A stretch of DNA of 64,000 nt from Mesorhizobium sp. NZP2298 (GCF_013170825.1 NZ_CP033365.1:6770001-6834000), one strand, 5' to 3'. Shown: positions 18,116 to 28,168, counted from the first letter of the stretch. Notes: generated by a model not told the origin, from the letters alone. Made by a program: numbers and translations.

Positions 18116-18374
18116 ACAAATACCGGGATTCCCGGCGGACCGTGACGGCCTCGCCCCACTTTACGCTCTTGAGCCCGGCGACCTCGATCTGATCCGGCGT
18201 CGCCGATGAGGACAAGGACCTCTCCGAGCCTGCACTGATGTGAGGCCGCATCGTACACGGCTTTGGGCGAAAGAGACTGATCAGCGCAAGGGCACTATTC
18301 GCATCATCACATAAACATCTCGTTATATGTATTGACAAGGAGCGAAGCTGCTGTGATTGTGCGCATGTCGTGGT

Positions 18375-18590
18375 TCTCCGCGCGGCACTGCCGTAGCGGA
18401 GCTAAGAGGGAAGCCGGTGCGATGCCGGCGCTGCCCCCGCAACTGTTAGCGGCGAGCCAAGCCCATTGGTGTCACTGAGGCGAACGGCCTCGGGAAGACG
18501 GGCAGAGGCTTTGACCCGCGAGCCAGGAGACCTGCCACGACGAACAACGTCCACGGGCGGGGTGTCTCGGTGGCCGCGGTAGCCTGGCTT
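18375..18590 (+). promoter_or_regulatory. Cobalamin riboswitch (B12 element) controlling metE
   Basis: Contains the conserved core GGGAAGCCGGTGCGATGCC, GCTGCCCCCGCAACTGTTAG and the B12 box GAGCCAGGAGACCTGCC (about 18520-18536), followed by a GC-rich hairpin region serving as expression platform. metE begins at 18646. Expected logic: adenosylcobalamin binding turns off the B12-independent enzyme. Confidence 0.93.
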
Positions 18591-18645
18591 CGTGCCGCCT
18601 ACTCGCGCGTTCCTTGTCCCCACGCCCCAACCATCGGGGTATGGC

Positions 18646-21000
18646 ATGACTGTCTCTCAACAAATTCCAGTGGCAACGCTCGGCGTGCCGCGTATCGGTC
18701 GACGGCGGGAACTCAAATTCGCGCTTGAAAGCTACTGGTCCGGAAAATCTCCCGCTGCCGACCTGCTCGCGACGGCGAAGGCGCTACGCGCCGCCAGCTG
18801 GAGGGAGCAGCACGATCGCGGCGTGTCGAAAATCCCGTCCAACGATTTCTCACTTTATGACCATGTGCTCGACACCGTCGCCATGGTCGGCGCCGTGCCG
18901 GCACGATACACCTGGACTGACGGCGAGGTCCCACTCGATACCTATTTCGCAATGGCGCGCGGCAACCAAGATCAGGCCGCTGATTGCGGACATGCCGGTG
19001 ACGAGCATGCGGCCAACGGGCATGGCCTTGCCGCGATGGAAATGACCAAATGGTTCGACACCAACTATCACTACATTGTGCCGGAACTTACCGACGATCA
19101 GAGCTTTGCCCTCTCGTCGGCGAAACCGGTCGATCATTTCCTCGAGGCCAAGGCGCTCGGCATCCACACGCGCCCGGTCCTGCTTGGACCGGTTACCTTT
19201 CTCAAGTTGGCGAAGTCACCTGAGGAAGGTTTCAACCCTATCGCGCTCCTGCCACGGCTGCTGCCCGTCTACGAGGAGCTCCTGCGGAGGCTGAAGCTCG
19301 CGGGAGCCGATTGGGTGCAGATCGATGAGCCGGCGCTCGTGGTCGATCTGGTTCCCAACGAACGGGATGCGCTCCAATTCGCCTACTGCCGGCTGTCAAA
19401 AGCAGCACCGGAGTTGAAGATCATGGTCGCTACCTATTTCGGATCGCTGGGAGACAATCTCGAGACCGCAATTTCTCTGCCCGTGGCGGGACTGCACGTC
19501 GATCTCGTGCGCGCTCCAGAGCAGTTGGAGACCGTCGGCCGGCTCGCGCAGAAGGAACTTGTGCTCTCGCTCGGGCTGATCGACGGCCGCAACGTCTGGC
19601 GCGCGAACCTGCCTGCCATACTTGACCGCATCAAGCCGATCGTCGCCGGCTGGCCGCTGGACCGCGTGGAGATCGCCCCGTCCTGCTCGATGCTGCATGT
19701 GCCGATCGACCTGGACATGGAGACGGCACTCGATGCGGACGTGAAATCGTGGCTCGCCTTCGCGGCGCAAAAAACCGACGAGCTGGTCGTGCTCGCCCGT
19801 GCCCTGGCTGAAGGCCGGGACGCGGTCGCCGCCGAACTAGAGGCGTCGGCTGAGGCTGCCGCCGCTCGCGCGACATCCGCTAAGGTGCATGATCCGCTCG
19901 TCGAAGGTCGGGTCGCCAGCATCAAGGTCGCCATGACGCGCCGGAAGAGCGCATTCGACGTGCGCTCCAAGCTTCAGGGCGACACGTTTGGCTTGCCATC
20001 CTTCCCCACCACGACGATCGGCTCCTTCCCGCAAACAGCCGAGGTTCGCAAGGCGCGGGCAGCCCATGCCAAGGGCGAGCTGAGTTACGTCGACTATGAG
20101 GCCTTCCTGAAAAAAGAGATAGAAGCCGCCGTTCGCTGGCAAGAAGAGATCGGACTCGACGTGCTGGTCCACGGCGAATTCGAGCGCAACGATATGGTGC
20201 AGTATTTCGCCGAGCAGCTCCGCGGCTTTGCCTTCACGCAGCATGGGTGGGTGCAGAGCTATGGCTCGCGCTTTGTGCGACCCCCGATCATCATTGGCGA
20301 TGTGTCGCGACAAAATCCGATGACACTACACTGGTGGCGATACGCCCAGTCGCTGACGCCAAAGCCGGTGAAGGGCATGCTTACCGGCCCGGTGACGATC
20401 CTCAACTGGTCCTTCGTCCGAGACGACCTTCCGCGCTCAGCCGTCTGCCGCCAAGTCGCGCTCGCCATTCGCGATGAAGTGAGCGACCTCGAAAAGGCCG
20501 GCGCCAGGATGATCCAGATCGACGAAGCCGCACTGCGCGAGGGCTTGCCGCTTCGTGAGGCCGACTGGGAAACCTATCTCGACTGGGCCGTCGAATGCTT
20601 CCGGCTGGCTTCAACGGCGGTTGGCGATGCGACCCAGATTCACACCCATATGTGCTATTCCGAGTTCGGCGACATCGTGGACGCGATTGCTGCAATGGAT
20701 GCCGATGTGATCTCCATTGAAACCTCGCGCTCGCAGATGGAACTGCTCGATACGCTGCGAACCTTCAAGTATCCGAACGAGATCGGTCCCGGCGTCTATG
20801 ACATTCACTCGCCGCGGGTCCCGGAAGTGGGCGAAATTTCCAACCTCATCATGCTTGCGCGCGAGCGATTGTCGGATGGCCAACTGTGGGTGAATCCCGA
20901 CTGCGGTCTCAAAACGCGCAGGTGGGAGGAGGTCCGCCCTGCCCTGGTGAACATGGTGGCTGCGGCACGCGCAATTCGGGAAAAAGCGCAGACGGCGTAG
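18646..21000 (+). CDS. metE: MetE, cobalamin-independent methionine synthase
   Basis: Transfers methyl from 5-methyl-THF-polyglutamate to homocysteine in the cytoplasm. 784 residues from ATG 18646 (MTVSQQIPVATLGVPRIGRR), the family length. The N-terminal folate-binding half is followed by the catalytic half with zinc ligands in HTHMCYSEF (His about 668, Cys about 670) and NPDCGLKTR (Cys about 754), preceded by PTTTIGSFPQTAEVRKAR. Regulated by the riboswitch just upstream. It supplies methionine for SAM and so links to the metK operon at 25-28 kb and to NodS. Confidence 0.96.
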   Translation: MTVSQQIPVATLGVPRIGRRRELKFALESYWSGKSPAADLLATAKALRAASWREQHDRGVSKIPSNDFSLYDHVLDTVAMVGAVPARYTWTDGEVPLDTYFAMARGNQDQAADCGHAGDEHAANGHGLAAMEMTKWFDTNYHYIVPELTDDQSFALSSAKPVDHFLEAKALGIHTRPVLLGPVTFLKLAKSPEEGFNPIALLPRLLPVYEELLRRLKLAGADWVQIDEPALVVDLVPNERDALQFAYCRLSKAAPELKIMVATYFGSLGDNLETAISLPVAGLHVDLVRAPEQLETVGRLAQKELVLSLGLIDGRNVWRANLPAILDRIKPIVAGWPLDRVEIAPSCSMLHVPIDLDMETALDADVKSWLAFAAQKTDELVVLARALAEGRDAVAAELEASAEAAAARATSAKVHDPLVEGRVASIKVAMTRRKSAFDVRSKLQGDTFGLPSFPTTTIGSFPQTAEVRKARAAHAKGELSYVDYEAFLKKEIEAAVRWQEEIGLDVLVHGEFERNDMVQYFAEQLRGFAFTQHGWVQSYGSRFVRPPIIIGDVSRQNPMTLHWWRYAQSLTPKPVKGMLTGPVTILNWSFVRDDLPRSAVCRQVALAIRDEVSDLEKAGARMIQIDEAALREGLPLREADWETYLDWAVECFRLASTAVGDATQIHTHMCYSEFGDIVDAIAAMDADVISIETSRSQMELLDTLRTFKYPNEIGPGVYDIHSPRVPEVGEISNLIMLARERLSDGQLWVNPDCGLKTRRWEEVRPALVNMVAAARAIREKAQTA

Positions 21001-21704
21001 GGCTCGGTGCCACTCGCCGGCGGTGAGCGGCAACGCCACACACCGGGCATCCTTGGGGGAGTCTATCCGGCGCGCCCAAGGCAATCGCGCTGCCGGTGAC
21101 GAAGCGCCTCGGCAAGCTTGGCCTGGCCGCGGCCCTTGTTACGGCGCGTCGAAGTCAGCTTTCCAGACGCCGCCGTTGGCTGGCGATCGAAGGAGGCTTG
21201 GCCTCAAATGAGCCGGCCAGAAACGAGGCGGCTCACCGCCAGCCAGTTTCGGATTATTCCGTATTGGGATAATCCAGTATCACTATCGTCTCCCCGACCT
21301 TGATCGCCGAAACCCCGTTCCCGACCATCGGGAGAGGCATCGGCGATCACGCGGCGCCGGTCTGCGGAGCGTGTTCCGGGAAACCGGATACAGGGCTAAG
21401 CTGGGGAAGGTTCAAACGGCACTTCTGGAGACTATTGAGGCGGCATCGACGCTCTGCCATCTGCACCGGGCCAATTCCCGCTCGATGGCTCCGTCTGCCT
21501 CTGGCTGCAATCACCATCACCGCGACGGCGAAGCCGAGCGGCCGCAGCTGGCTGGCGGACCCCTTGTGTTTTGATGGTGAAGATCCGGCGCCGGACCAGG
21601 AAAGCCATCGCGGAAAGTGCGGGGTTGGCTTGCTCCTGGCGTGATCGGACCGCGCCCAATCGCGACGCGCAGATGGCCGAGATTCATGAGCGGCGTCCTA
21701 AATC
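21001..21704. other. Non-coding / decayed region after metE
   Basis: Several short open frames but none with recognisable family motifs; no clear repeats or ends. I see nothing I can name. Confidence 0.4.
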
Positions 21705-21953
21705 TCAATCGCTGCGCAAAATGCGTGCTTCGAGCGCAGCTGCGACGAAAGCTCGTCTAGCGGCTGGTGGATGGGTCTTACCGCGTAACACCTGCAGACA
21801 GGTGTCCATCGCTATCTTGCGTTTATCGGTCTCATGATGCAGATCCCGCAGCAAGATAGCGGCCGCGTCGTTGACGTCGAACACGATACGCTCCGAGCTG
21901 CGGCGGCTAACCTGAACAACGACTGGCCTCTCAAATCTGATCAACCCGGTCAT
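21705..21953 (-). CDS. DUF982 small protein
   Basis: 82 residues from ATG 21953, preceded by GGAGGGG. The sequence FERPVVVQVSRRSSERIVFD, then NDAAAILL and AMDTCLQVLRGKTHPPAARRAFVAAALEA in pieces, is the typical DUF982 pattern (a short beta region, then a helix ending in an alanine-rich segment). Function unknown. A second DUF982 gene lies about 270 bp upstream in the same direction. Confidence 0.7.
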   Translation of the reverse strand: MTGLIRFERPVVVQVSRRSSERIVFDVNDAAAILLRDLHHETDKRKIAMDTCLQVLRGKTHPPAARRAFVAAALEARILRSD

Positions 21954-22006
21954 CCCCCTCCTCCACAGCCACTACGCGGCAAACAGCCCGGGTCGCATTT
22001 CTTAAC

Positions 22007-22213
22007 TCAGCCAAACGCGACCGCTGCACCTGCGCCATTGAGCCTGGCCATTGGCGGGCAAGCGATCGCCATGAGGCGCGTCCGGCCATGGTCAGCTTGC
22101 GTGCGATCTGCGGTTGTGCAGTCGATGGTGAGGAACTGCTTCTCATTCGCGTGGTCTAGCTGTGAAACCTGGACATAGTGCACTGTTTGACGCGCCTCGC
22201 CAGTCTCAAACAT
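22007..22213 (-). CDS. Small hypothetical protein downstream of DUF982 gene
   Basis: 68 residues from ATG 22213 (MFETGEARQTVHYVQVSQLD ...), 11 bp after the stop of the DUF982 gene in the same direction. No domain recognised. The gene-like spacing and unbiased composition argue for it; the lack of a clear ribosome-binding site argues against. Confidence 0.4.
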   Translation of the reverse strand: MFETGEARQTVHYVQVSQLDHANEKQFLTIDCTTADRTQADHGRTRLMAIACPPMARLNGAGAAVAFG

Positions 22214-22224
22214 GTCGTCGATGT

Positions 22225-22527
22225 CTACACCTGCACTTTTCCACTGCCCGATCTGCAGGCGGCGATCCACTGCATCGCGGAGGTTGAATCTTCCAAGATG
22301 GCGACCCGCTTCGCAAAGCCGAAAAAGGCATTGCGCGCCGTGCTTACCGGCTTGCGCCCATCGTACGCATCGTAGCATGCCCTCAGGGCGGCTTCGTGGA
22401 TCATGTCTCTGCGATCTTCCGGCCATTCATTGAGAAAATCGATTGCATCCGCAAGGCCGGCAATCTCTTGGATGATGTGCGTTGCGCGCTTCACAAAAAG
22501 GGGGCTGCTGAAAGCCTCAGCGTTCAT
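22225..22527 (-). CDS. DUF982 small protein
   Basis: 100 residues from ATG 22527 with GGGAGAA upstream. AFSSPLFVKRATHIIQEIAG, LADAIDFLNEWPEDRRDMIH and ARNAFFGFAKRVAIL span the DUF982 fold. The broken copy at 3682-3957 is a close relative. Unknown function; divergent from the MucR-like gene 245 bp away, which might regulate it. Confidence 0.75.
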   Translation of the reverse strand: MNAEAFSSPLFVKRATHIIQEIAGLADAIDFLNEWPEDRRDMIHEAALRACYDAYDGRKPVSTARNAFFGFAKRVAILEDSTSAMQWIAACRSGSGKVQV

Positions 22528-22772
22528 TGGTTTCTCCCAACTTTCCAAATAGCCAATTTGCATGAAGATGCGCCCGCATCGACACGGCGACCATGGCACA
22601 ATGTGTTGTCAGGGCGATGACGGTTCAAGCGGAAGATCCGTGACGGCGACCGGGCGTGCAGCGATCCGCCAACACATCATGCAATGGCTTTGGTTGCCAT
22701 CAAACGCGGTCGTCACTATTAAGCTACGAGATGATTCTTACCCGGCTACTCTAATTCCGCAGGAGCGTTTTC

Positions 22773-23237
22773 ATGACCGAAGAAACCGAGAGCAAAGCCG
22801 ACAACCTCATCGAACTCACCGCCCACGTCGTCTCAGCCTATGTTTCGAACAATCCGGTTCCCGTCAGTGAACTGCCTGGGCTGATCGGCCAGGTCCACAT
22901 CGCATTGAAAGCCACTGCTGGTGGTGCCGCACCAGAAAAGTCGGAAGCTCTCAAGCCTGCCGTACCGATCAGAAAATCGGTTACACCCGATTACATTGTC
23001 AGCCTTGAGGACGGTAAGAAGTTCAAGTCGCTCAAGCGTCACCTGGCGACCCACTATGGCCTTACACCCGACGAATATCGCGCGAAATGGGAGCTGCCGG
23101 CGGACTATCCCATGGTGGCGCCGAACTACGCTGCGGCGCGCTCGGCATTGGCCAAGACCATGGGTCTGGGCCGCAAGCCGAAGGAACCGGAAACGCCGGC
23201 ACCTGCCAAGCGTGCCCGCAAGAAAGCGGCAGCCTGA
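22773..23237 (+). CDS. MucR/Ros-family regulator lacking zinc-ligand cysteines
   Basis: 154 residues. N-terminal oligomerisation region ([32 protein letters not shown]), then the Ros-type finger: [40 protein letters not shown]. In Ros the finger has Cys-x2-Cys; most MucR proteins keep the first Cys (YIVCLEDG). Here it is Ser, and the second position is Asp, so neither cysteine is present. Some Mesorhizobium relatives (Ml proteins) are known to fold without zinc. The C-terminus is a basic tail ([10 protein letters not shown]). Probably a DNA-binding repressor of AT-rich promoters. Confidence 0.88.
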   Translation: MTEETESKADNLIELTAHVVSAYVSNNPVPVSELPGLIGQVHIALKATAGGAAPEKSEALKPAVPIRKSVTPDYIVSLEDGKKFKSLKRHLATHYGLTPDEYRAKWELPADYPMVAPNYAAARSALAKTMGLGRKPKEPETPAPAKRARKKAAA

Positions 23238-23305
23238 CCGCACTTTTTCAGGATGGGCTAAGCGGATCAGGCACTATTTCGCAGTCGCGAGATAAAATTT
23301 GTGCG

Positions 23306-23333
23306 TTGCAATATCCGCGGCGATCGGTATGAT
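23306..23333 (+). promoter_or_regulatory. Sigma-70-type promoter for the sRNA
   Basis: TTGCAA (23306-23311) and TATGAT (23328-23333) with a 16-bp spacer, placing the transcription start near 23340 at the foot of the first hairpin. Confidence 0.5.
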
Positions 23334-23339
23334 CATGGT

Positions 23340-23453
23340 GTCGGCCATCTACTCCTCCCAGATGTGGCCCCGACGCTGAATGGGGCGCACCTCCTCCCGC
23401 GTCTCGTTCTAAATCGAGCCCGCTGCCACCTCCTCCCGGTAGCGGGCTTTTTC
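23340..23453 (+). ncRNA. Anti-Shine-Dalgarno sRNA of the alpha-r14 / cuckoo (NfeR1-like) type
   Basis: Three consecutive hairpins each expose CTCCTCCC in the loop: GGCCATCT-loop-AGATGTGGCC (23343-23369), a second around GGCGC-ACCTCCTCCC-GCGTC (23384-23403), and a terminator AGCCCGCTGCC-loop-GGTAGCGGGCT plus T-tract (23417-23453). Repeated anti-SD loops ending in a rho-independent terminator define the rhizobial alpha-r14/cuckoo RNA family, whose Sinorhizobium member NfeR1 affects nodulation. The RNA would base-pair with ribosome-binding sites of many mRNAs. About 110 nt long, on the + strand after the mucR-like gene. Confidence 0.8.
23417..23453 (+). terminator. Rho-independent terminator of the sRNA
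   Basis: Stem AGCCCGCTGCC / GGTAGCGGGCT followed by TTTTTCTTT; its loop carries the third anti-SD motif. Confidence 0.8.
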
Positions 23454-23494
23454 TTTGTCTGAGGCGCGATTTCGGTAGGCCAACGCATTTGGCT

Positions 23495-24163
23495 CTAAGC
23501 GAGGCGAATGCTCCGAACTTCCAGGCCTTTCTTGCCCTGCCCGCATTGGACAAACACCTTCTGACCCTCCATCAGCATGCTGAGTCCTGAGCGGGTCAGC
23601 GCGGTGGCATGAACGAAGATGTCCTTCTCACCGTTTTCAGGTGCAATGAAGCCGAAGCCCTTTTGGGGATTGTACCATTTGACCGTGGCCTCGCTCTCCA
23701 ACTGGGCGCTCGTCCCGGCGGTGGACTCTCCAGCGCAACGCGTATGCACCTGAGGTTTCGCGGTCTGACCGCCTACCTCCAGCACTTGCGCGACCTGATG
23801 ACCTCTTGGACTTTCTTCCGTTGTGACCTTGAGACGCGTTCCCTCGGAAACACCGCGGCTCCCGGCCGCCTCCAGCACCCGGATGTGCAGATAGGCCTGG
23901 GTGCCCTCCGGCAGTTTGACAAAGCCAAAACCCTTGCTGGTGTTGAACCACATCACTTCGGCGTCGACAGCGGATGCGGCTAGGGTCGACGAACGCTGAA
24001 AGTAGCTTGGCTCGGAAGGCCGTTCCGCAAAAGAAACCGGGTCATCGTCATGACGATGCCGGCGTGGCTCACGATGGTCCTTATATTTGCCCACGATCGT
24101 CCGACTGGCTTGAACAACGCACTGCGCTCCCGGCAGGATAATCTCAATGGGCGATGCGTTCAT
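23495..24163 (-). CDS. Tandem cold-shock-domain protein
   Basis: 222 residues. A 65-residue basic leader is followed by two CSDs with RNP1 motifs: VMWFNTSKGFGFVKLPEG (about residues 69-86) and VKWYNPQKGFGFIAPENG (about 161-178). Double-CSD proteins are common in Rhizobiales and act as RNA chaperones. The start at 24163 is the first ATG; the leader is less conserved and a later start cannot be excluded. Convergent with the anti-SD sRNA. Confidence 0.87.
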   Translation of the reverse strand: MNASPIEIILPGAQCVVQASRTIVGKYKDHREPRRHRHDDDPVSFAERPSEPSYFQRSSTLAASAVDAEVMWFNTSKGFGFVKLPEGTQAYLHIRVLEAAGSRGVSEGTRLKVTTEESPRGHQVAQVLEVGGQTAKPQVHTRCAGESTAGTSAQLESEATVKWYNPQKGFGFIAPENGEKDIFVHATALTRSGLSMLMEGQKVFVQCGQGKKGLEVRSIRLA

Positions 24164-24467
24164 GTCAATTCACCAGTTGGCCGCTTACCCGCTCGATCGC
24201 ATCACGATCCCGACCTGTTGCCACACGAGGTCGATGATGGCGGGTGAGCAATATATGCCACAGGTCGACCTGCTGATCCGAACGCGTTCCCCATATCGCA
24301 CGGCAAAAGGGTCGCGCTGAAGGGCGGCACCGCGATCAACCGTTTCGATCGTGACACGCCCCGGGCTGCCGCCTCACGCGGATGCGCATCCGACATTTCG
24401 ATTTACGCGCAATTTACCCGCACAGCCTGCAGGAGGGAGACGAGCAGCTTGTCGTTGAGTCGTCCCG
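24164..24467. other. Intergenic region with AbiEii-like scrap
   Basis: At about 24290-24360 on + one frame reads GKRVALKGGTAINRFDRDTP, which resembles the nucleotidyltransferase core of AbiEii toxins (ALKGGTALNLF). Nothing else of the gene remains. Confidence 0.4.
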
Positions 24468-25460
24468 CTAGATGAACCCCGCCTGCTCGGCTTCGCGGCG
24501 TAAATTCTGCCTCGGCCTTGGGCCGATCTGCTGGATCACCAAGCCGGCCGCCAGCGAGCCGAGATCGCCGCAGGCCTTGAGGTCGCGGCCTTGCGTGTAG
24601 CCATGCAGGAAACCGGCGGCATAGAGGTCGCCGGCGCCTGTCGTGTCGACCAGTTCCTTGATCGCGGTTGCCTGGACGACCACGGTCTCGTCGCCGCGCA
24701 CGATGACCGAGCCTTTTTCCGAGCGGGTCACGGCGGCGATCCGGCAATCCCTGCGGATCTGCGCCAGCGCCTTGTCGAAGGACGATGTCTGATAGAGCGA
24801 TTTGATCTCGTGGCTGTTGGCAAAGACGATGTCGACCGTGCCCGAGCGCAGCAGGTCGAGGAACTCGTCGCGGTAGCGGTCGACGCAGAACGAGTCTGAC
24901 AACGTCATCGACACTTCGCGTCCGGCCTCGTGTGCGAGCTTCGCCGTCTGCCGGATCGCCTCCTTGGCGCGCGGCGGATCCCACAGATAGCCCTCGAAAT
25001 AGGTGACCTTGGCGCCGGATGCCTTGTCGGCCTCGACGTCCTCCGGCCCGAGTTCGACGCAGGCGCCGAGATAGGTGTTCATCGAGCGTTCGCCGTCGGG
25101 CGTGACGAAGATCATCGAGCGCGCGGTCGGCGGCTCGCCCGTAAGCGGCTTTGTGTCGAAGGCGACACCCTGCGCATGAATGTCATGGGCGTAGATTTCG
25201 CCCAGCGCATCGTTGGAGACCTTGCCGAAGAAGGCGGCACGGCCGCCGAAGCTGGCGACGCCGGCCGCCGTGTTGCCGGCGCTGCCGCCGGACGCCTCGA
25301 TCGCCGGGCCCATGCGGCTGTAGAGCAGTTCGGCGCGCTGGGTGTCGATGAGGTTCATCGCGCCCTTGATGATGCCGTTGGTCTCGAGGAAGTCCTCGTC
25401 GCATTGGGCGATGATGTCGACAATGGCATTGCCGATGCAAAGCACGTCATAATCCGGCAT
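24468..25460 (-). CDS. Adenosine kinase (PfkB family)
   Basis: Phosphorylates adenosine to AMP. 330 residues from ATG 25460, which has GGAG upstream. Family signs: MPDYDVLCIGNAIVDIIAQC, SGGSAGNTAAGVASFGG (PfkB signature 1) and VDTTGAGDLYAAGFLHG (signature 2, with the catalytic Asp). It follows metK by 100 bp in the same direction. Salvaging the adenosine released from S-adenosylhomocysteine would pull the methylation cycle forward. Confidence 0.88.
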   Translation of the reverse strand: MPDYDVLCIGNAIVDIIAQCDEDFLETNGIIKGAMNLIDTQRAELLYSRMGPAIEASGGSAGNTAAGVASFGGRAAFFGKVSNDALGEIYAHDIHAQGVAFDTKPLTGEPPTARSMIFVTPDGERSMNTYLGACVELGPEDVEADKASGAKVTYFEGYLWDPPRAKEAIRQTAKLAHEAGREVSMTLSDSFCVDRYRDEFLDLLRSGTVDIVFANSHEIKSLYQTSSFDKALAQIRRDCRIAAVTRSEKGSVIVRGDETVVVQATAIKELVDTTGAGDLYAAGFLHGYTQGRDLKACGDLGSLAAGLVIQQIGPRPRQNLRREAEQAGFI

Positions 25461-25560
25461 CAATGTCTCCGCCAACTACCCACCGGCTTTCTGCTATGCC
25501 GGCCAGGCGCGCGTCTAGCGAGTTGAAAAGGATTGCCGCATGCGCTTGATCCAGCGGCCC

Positions 25561-26736
25561 TCACGCAGCTGCCGGTCCTGCTTCACGCAGCAAGTCGTCG
25601 GCTCTGTCCGTCTTCTCCCAGGTGAACTCAGGCTCTTCACGGCCGAAGTGTCCGTATGTCGCCGTCTTGCGGTATATCGGGCGCAAGAGATCAAGCATCT
25701 TGATGATTCCTTTCGGTCGGAGATCGAAAAGCTCAAGAACAAGGCTCTCGATCCTTTTTTCCTCGATTCTTGCGGTTCCGAAGGTGTTGACCATCACAGA
25801 AACCGGACTGGCCACGCCGATCGCGTAGGCAAGCTGAACCTCGCAGACCTCCGCAAGTCCGCTGGCAACGATATTCTTTGCGACATACCGCGCCGCATAG
25901 GCGGCCGAGCGGTCAACCTTAGATGGGTCCTTGCCCGAAAAGGCGCCGCCGCCGTGACGCCCCGTTCCACCGTAGGTATCGACGATGATCTTACGTCCAG
26001 TGAGGCCGCAGTCGCCAGCAGGCCCACCGACCACGAACCGCCCTGTCGGGTTGACCAGAAATCTGATCCCCGAAGTATCCAGGTGGGTAGGCAGGACCGG
26101 TTTTATGATCTCCTCAATGACGCCTTCGCGGACTGTTTCTTGGGAGACCGCCTCGTCATGCTGCGTCGACAGGACTATGGTATCCAGCGCCACCGGGCGA
26201 AGACCCTCGTAGCGTACGGACACTTGAGATTTCACATCCGGACGCAGCCAGCCAAGCTGTCCCGTTTTCCGGACCTCAGCCTGTCTTTTCGTCAAATGAT
26301 GAGCGAGTTGGATCGGCAAGGGCATCAATGTATCCGTCTCGTTGCATGCGAATCCAAACATGAGGCCCTGATCCCCCGCCCCCTGCTCGAGATCCTGCCC
26401 TCGTCCTTCATCAACGCCCTGGCTTATGTCGGGCGACTGCTCGGTGAGAGCCAGAATGACGGCGCAACGTCGACCGTCAAAGCCGATAGCATCGTCGTCG
26501 TAGCCAATATCGAGGATCGTATCGCGGGCAACTTGAGTGTAATCGACCTCCGCGTGGCTGGTGATCTCGCCAGCCAGAACGACCATCCCTGTCTTCACCA
26601 ACGTTTCACAGGCGACGCGCGCCTTCGGGTCGGTGCGGAGGATGGCATCGAGGACGGCATCGGAGATGTTGTCTGCCATCTTGTCGGGGTGTCCCGCGCC
26701 GACGGATTCAGAAGAGAACACGAACTGCCTGGTCAT
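25561..26736 (-). CDS. metK: MetK, S-adenosylmethionine synthetase
   Basis: Makes SAM from methionine and ATP. 391 residues from ATG 26736 ([20 protein letters not shown]) with GAGG upstream. Hallmarks: [40 protein letters not shown], and [19 protein letters not shown]. It lies 58 bp after glyA. A metK inside a symbiosis island is probably a second copy beside the chromosomal one. Confidence 0.95.
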   Translation of the reverse strand: MTRQFVFSSESVGAGHPDKMADNISDAVLDAILRTDPKARVACETLVKTGMVVLAGEITSHAEVDYTQVARDTILDIGYDDDAIGFDGRRCAVILALTEQSPDISQGVDEGRGQDLEQGAGDQGLMFGFACNETDTLMPLPIQLAHHLTKRQAEVRKTGQLGWLRPDVKSQVSVRYEGLRPVALDTIVLSTQHDEAVSQETVREGVIEEIIKPVLPTHLDTSGIRFLVNPTGRFVVGGPAGDCGLTGRKIIVDTYGGTGRHGGGAFSGKDPSKVDRSAAYAARYVAKNIVASGLAEVCEVQLAYAIGVASPVSVMVNTFGTARIEEKRIESLVLELFDLRPKGIIKMLDLLRPIYRKTATYGHFGREEPEFTWEKTDRADDLLREAGPAAA

Positions 26737-26794
26737 GGAATGTCCTCGCTTCAAGTTTTTGGAGTTAGGTGGGAGTTTCGGGATTGGGGCGGCC

Positions 26795-28132
26795 TTACCG
26801 GTCGCTGATGCCGGGAACATCGAACGTAGCGCAGAAGTCGGCAACGTCTCTTCGCACGTTGGCATGAACATCTGGGTCCTCGGGCTGGCGACAGACCAGA
26901 TCAATGAAAGCGGCGATCTGCACCATTTCCCCTTCACGCATGCCCATGGACGTCACCGCCGGCGACCCCAAGCGGATCCCGCTTGTGACCGTCGGGTCGC
27001 GCGGGTCGCCCGGCACCATGTTGAAGTTCGCAATGATGCCTGCCCTTGCCAGGCGCTCAGCATACGCTTTGCCTGATAGCGGCCGGTCCCGGAGATCAAG
27101 GATCAGCATGTGATTGTCAGTCCCGCCGGTGACCAGATCATAACCACGATCCAGAAGCGCCTCGGCCAGAGCCTTGGCATTCCTGACAATCTGATGACCG
27201 TAGGTGCGGAAAGACGGGGTCGCGGCTTCCTGCAAAGCAACAGCGAGCGCGGCGATGATATTCATGTGCGGCCCACCTTGCAGTTGAGGAAACACCGCGC
27301 GATTAATCCGTTTGGCGAGATTGTGTTTGCTCGTGGGATGATAGAGCGCCTGATAACGATCTTCATTCTTCGACAAAATAAAGCCTCCACGGGGGCCGCG
27401 GATCGACTTGTGAGATGTGCTGGTGACGACGTCGCAATGAACCACGGGATTCGGATGCGCTCCAGCGACAATCAGGCCGCTGATGTGGGCGATGTCGGCC
27501 ACGAGATAAGCGTTCGCCTCCAGAGCGATTTCTGCCATGGCCGCGTAGTCAAAGGCGCGCGGATAGGCAGTTCCGCCGACCCAAATCAGTTTCGGCCGTT
27601 CCCGCCTGGCTGTCTCGCGCAAGCGGTCATAGTCAATTTGCTGCGTCTGTTCGTGCAGCCCATATGGGACGCGTTGATAATCAGTGCCGGAAAAGTTGAC
27701 GGACCAACCATGAGTCAGATGGCCGCCTTCAGGTAAAGGCAAGCCCATGACTTTGTCACCGGGGCTCAAAAGCGCACGATAGACAGCCTGGTTGGCTGGC
27801 GAGCCCGAATAAGGCTGGACGTTGGCGTGCTCACTGCCAAAGAGCGCTTTCAGGCGCTCGATCGCGAGGGTCTCAAGCTCATCGACGATCTCGTTTCCCG
27901 CGTAGTAGCGCGCACCCGGGTACCCTTCGGCATACTTGTTCGTGAATATAGAGCCGGTCGCTTCCAGGACGGCCGAAGAGGCAAAGTTCTCGGATGCGAT
28001 GAGTTTGAGCGTTGTCCGTTCCTGCCGTTCCTGTCTTAGAAGCAGTTCATGAACGCGGCAATCGACGTGGATCAAGGAAGACCGTCCGTATGTGCCGGGC
28101 TCTGCGATGGCTGCGTCAGCGGAGTTGTCCAT
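26795..28132 (-). CDS. glyA: GlyA, serine hydroxymethyltransferase
   Basis: Converts serine and THF to glycine and methylene-THF, feeding one-carbon units toward methionine. 445 residues. Motifs: [34 protein letters not shown], and [18 protein letters not shown] with the PLP lysine (more usual TTTTHKTLRGPRGG), so slightly divergent at the active-site flank. It starts 36 bp after the ArsR-type gene. Confidence 0.95.
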   Translation of the reverse strand: MDNSADAAIAEPGTYGRSSLIHVDCRVHELLLRQERQERTTLKLIASENFASSAVLEATGSIFTNKYAEGYPGARYYAGNEIVDELETLAIERLKALFGSEHANVQPYSGSPANQAVYRALLSPGDKVMGLPLPEGGHLTHGWSVNFSGTDYQRVPYGLHEQTQQIDYDRLRETARRERPKLIWVGGTAYPRAFDYAAMAEIALEANAYLVADIAHISGLIVAGAHPNPVVHCDVVTSTSHKSIRGPRGGFILSKNEDRYQALYHPTSKHNLAKRINRAVFPQLQGGPHMNIIAALAVALQEAATPSFRTYGHQIVRNAKALAEALLDRGYDLVTGGTDNHMLILDLRDRPLSGKAYAERLARAGIIANFNMVPGDPRDPTVTSGIRLGSPAVTSMGMREGEMVQIAAFIDLVCRQPEDPDVHANVRRDVADFCATFDVPGISDR

Positions 28133-28168
28133 GGTAGTCGCGCTCCATTGGCTTAATCTATTCCACGA

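Noticed and set aside
18069..18338. Minus-strand frame with IEVAGLKSVKWGEAVTV
   Set aside because: Overlaps the P450 remnant and ends without motifs I can assign; too weak to call.
25540..26808. 422-codon open frame on +
   Set aside because: Antisense shadow of metK; the minus strand carries unmistakable SAM-synthetase motifs.
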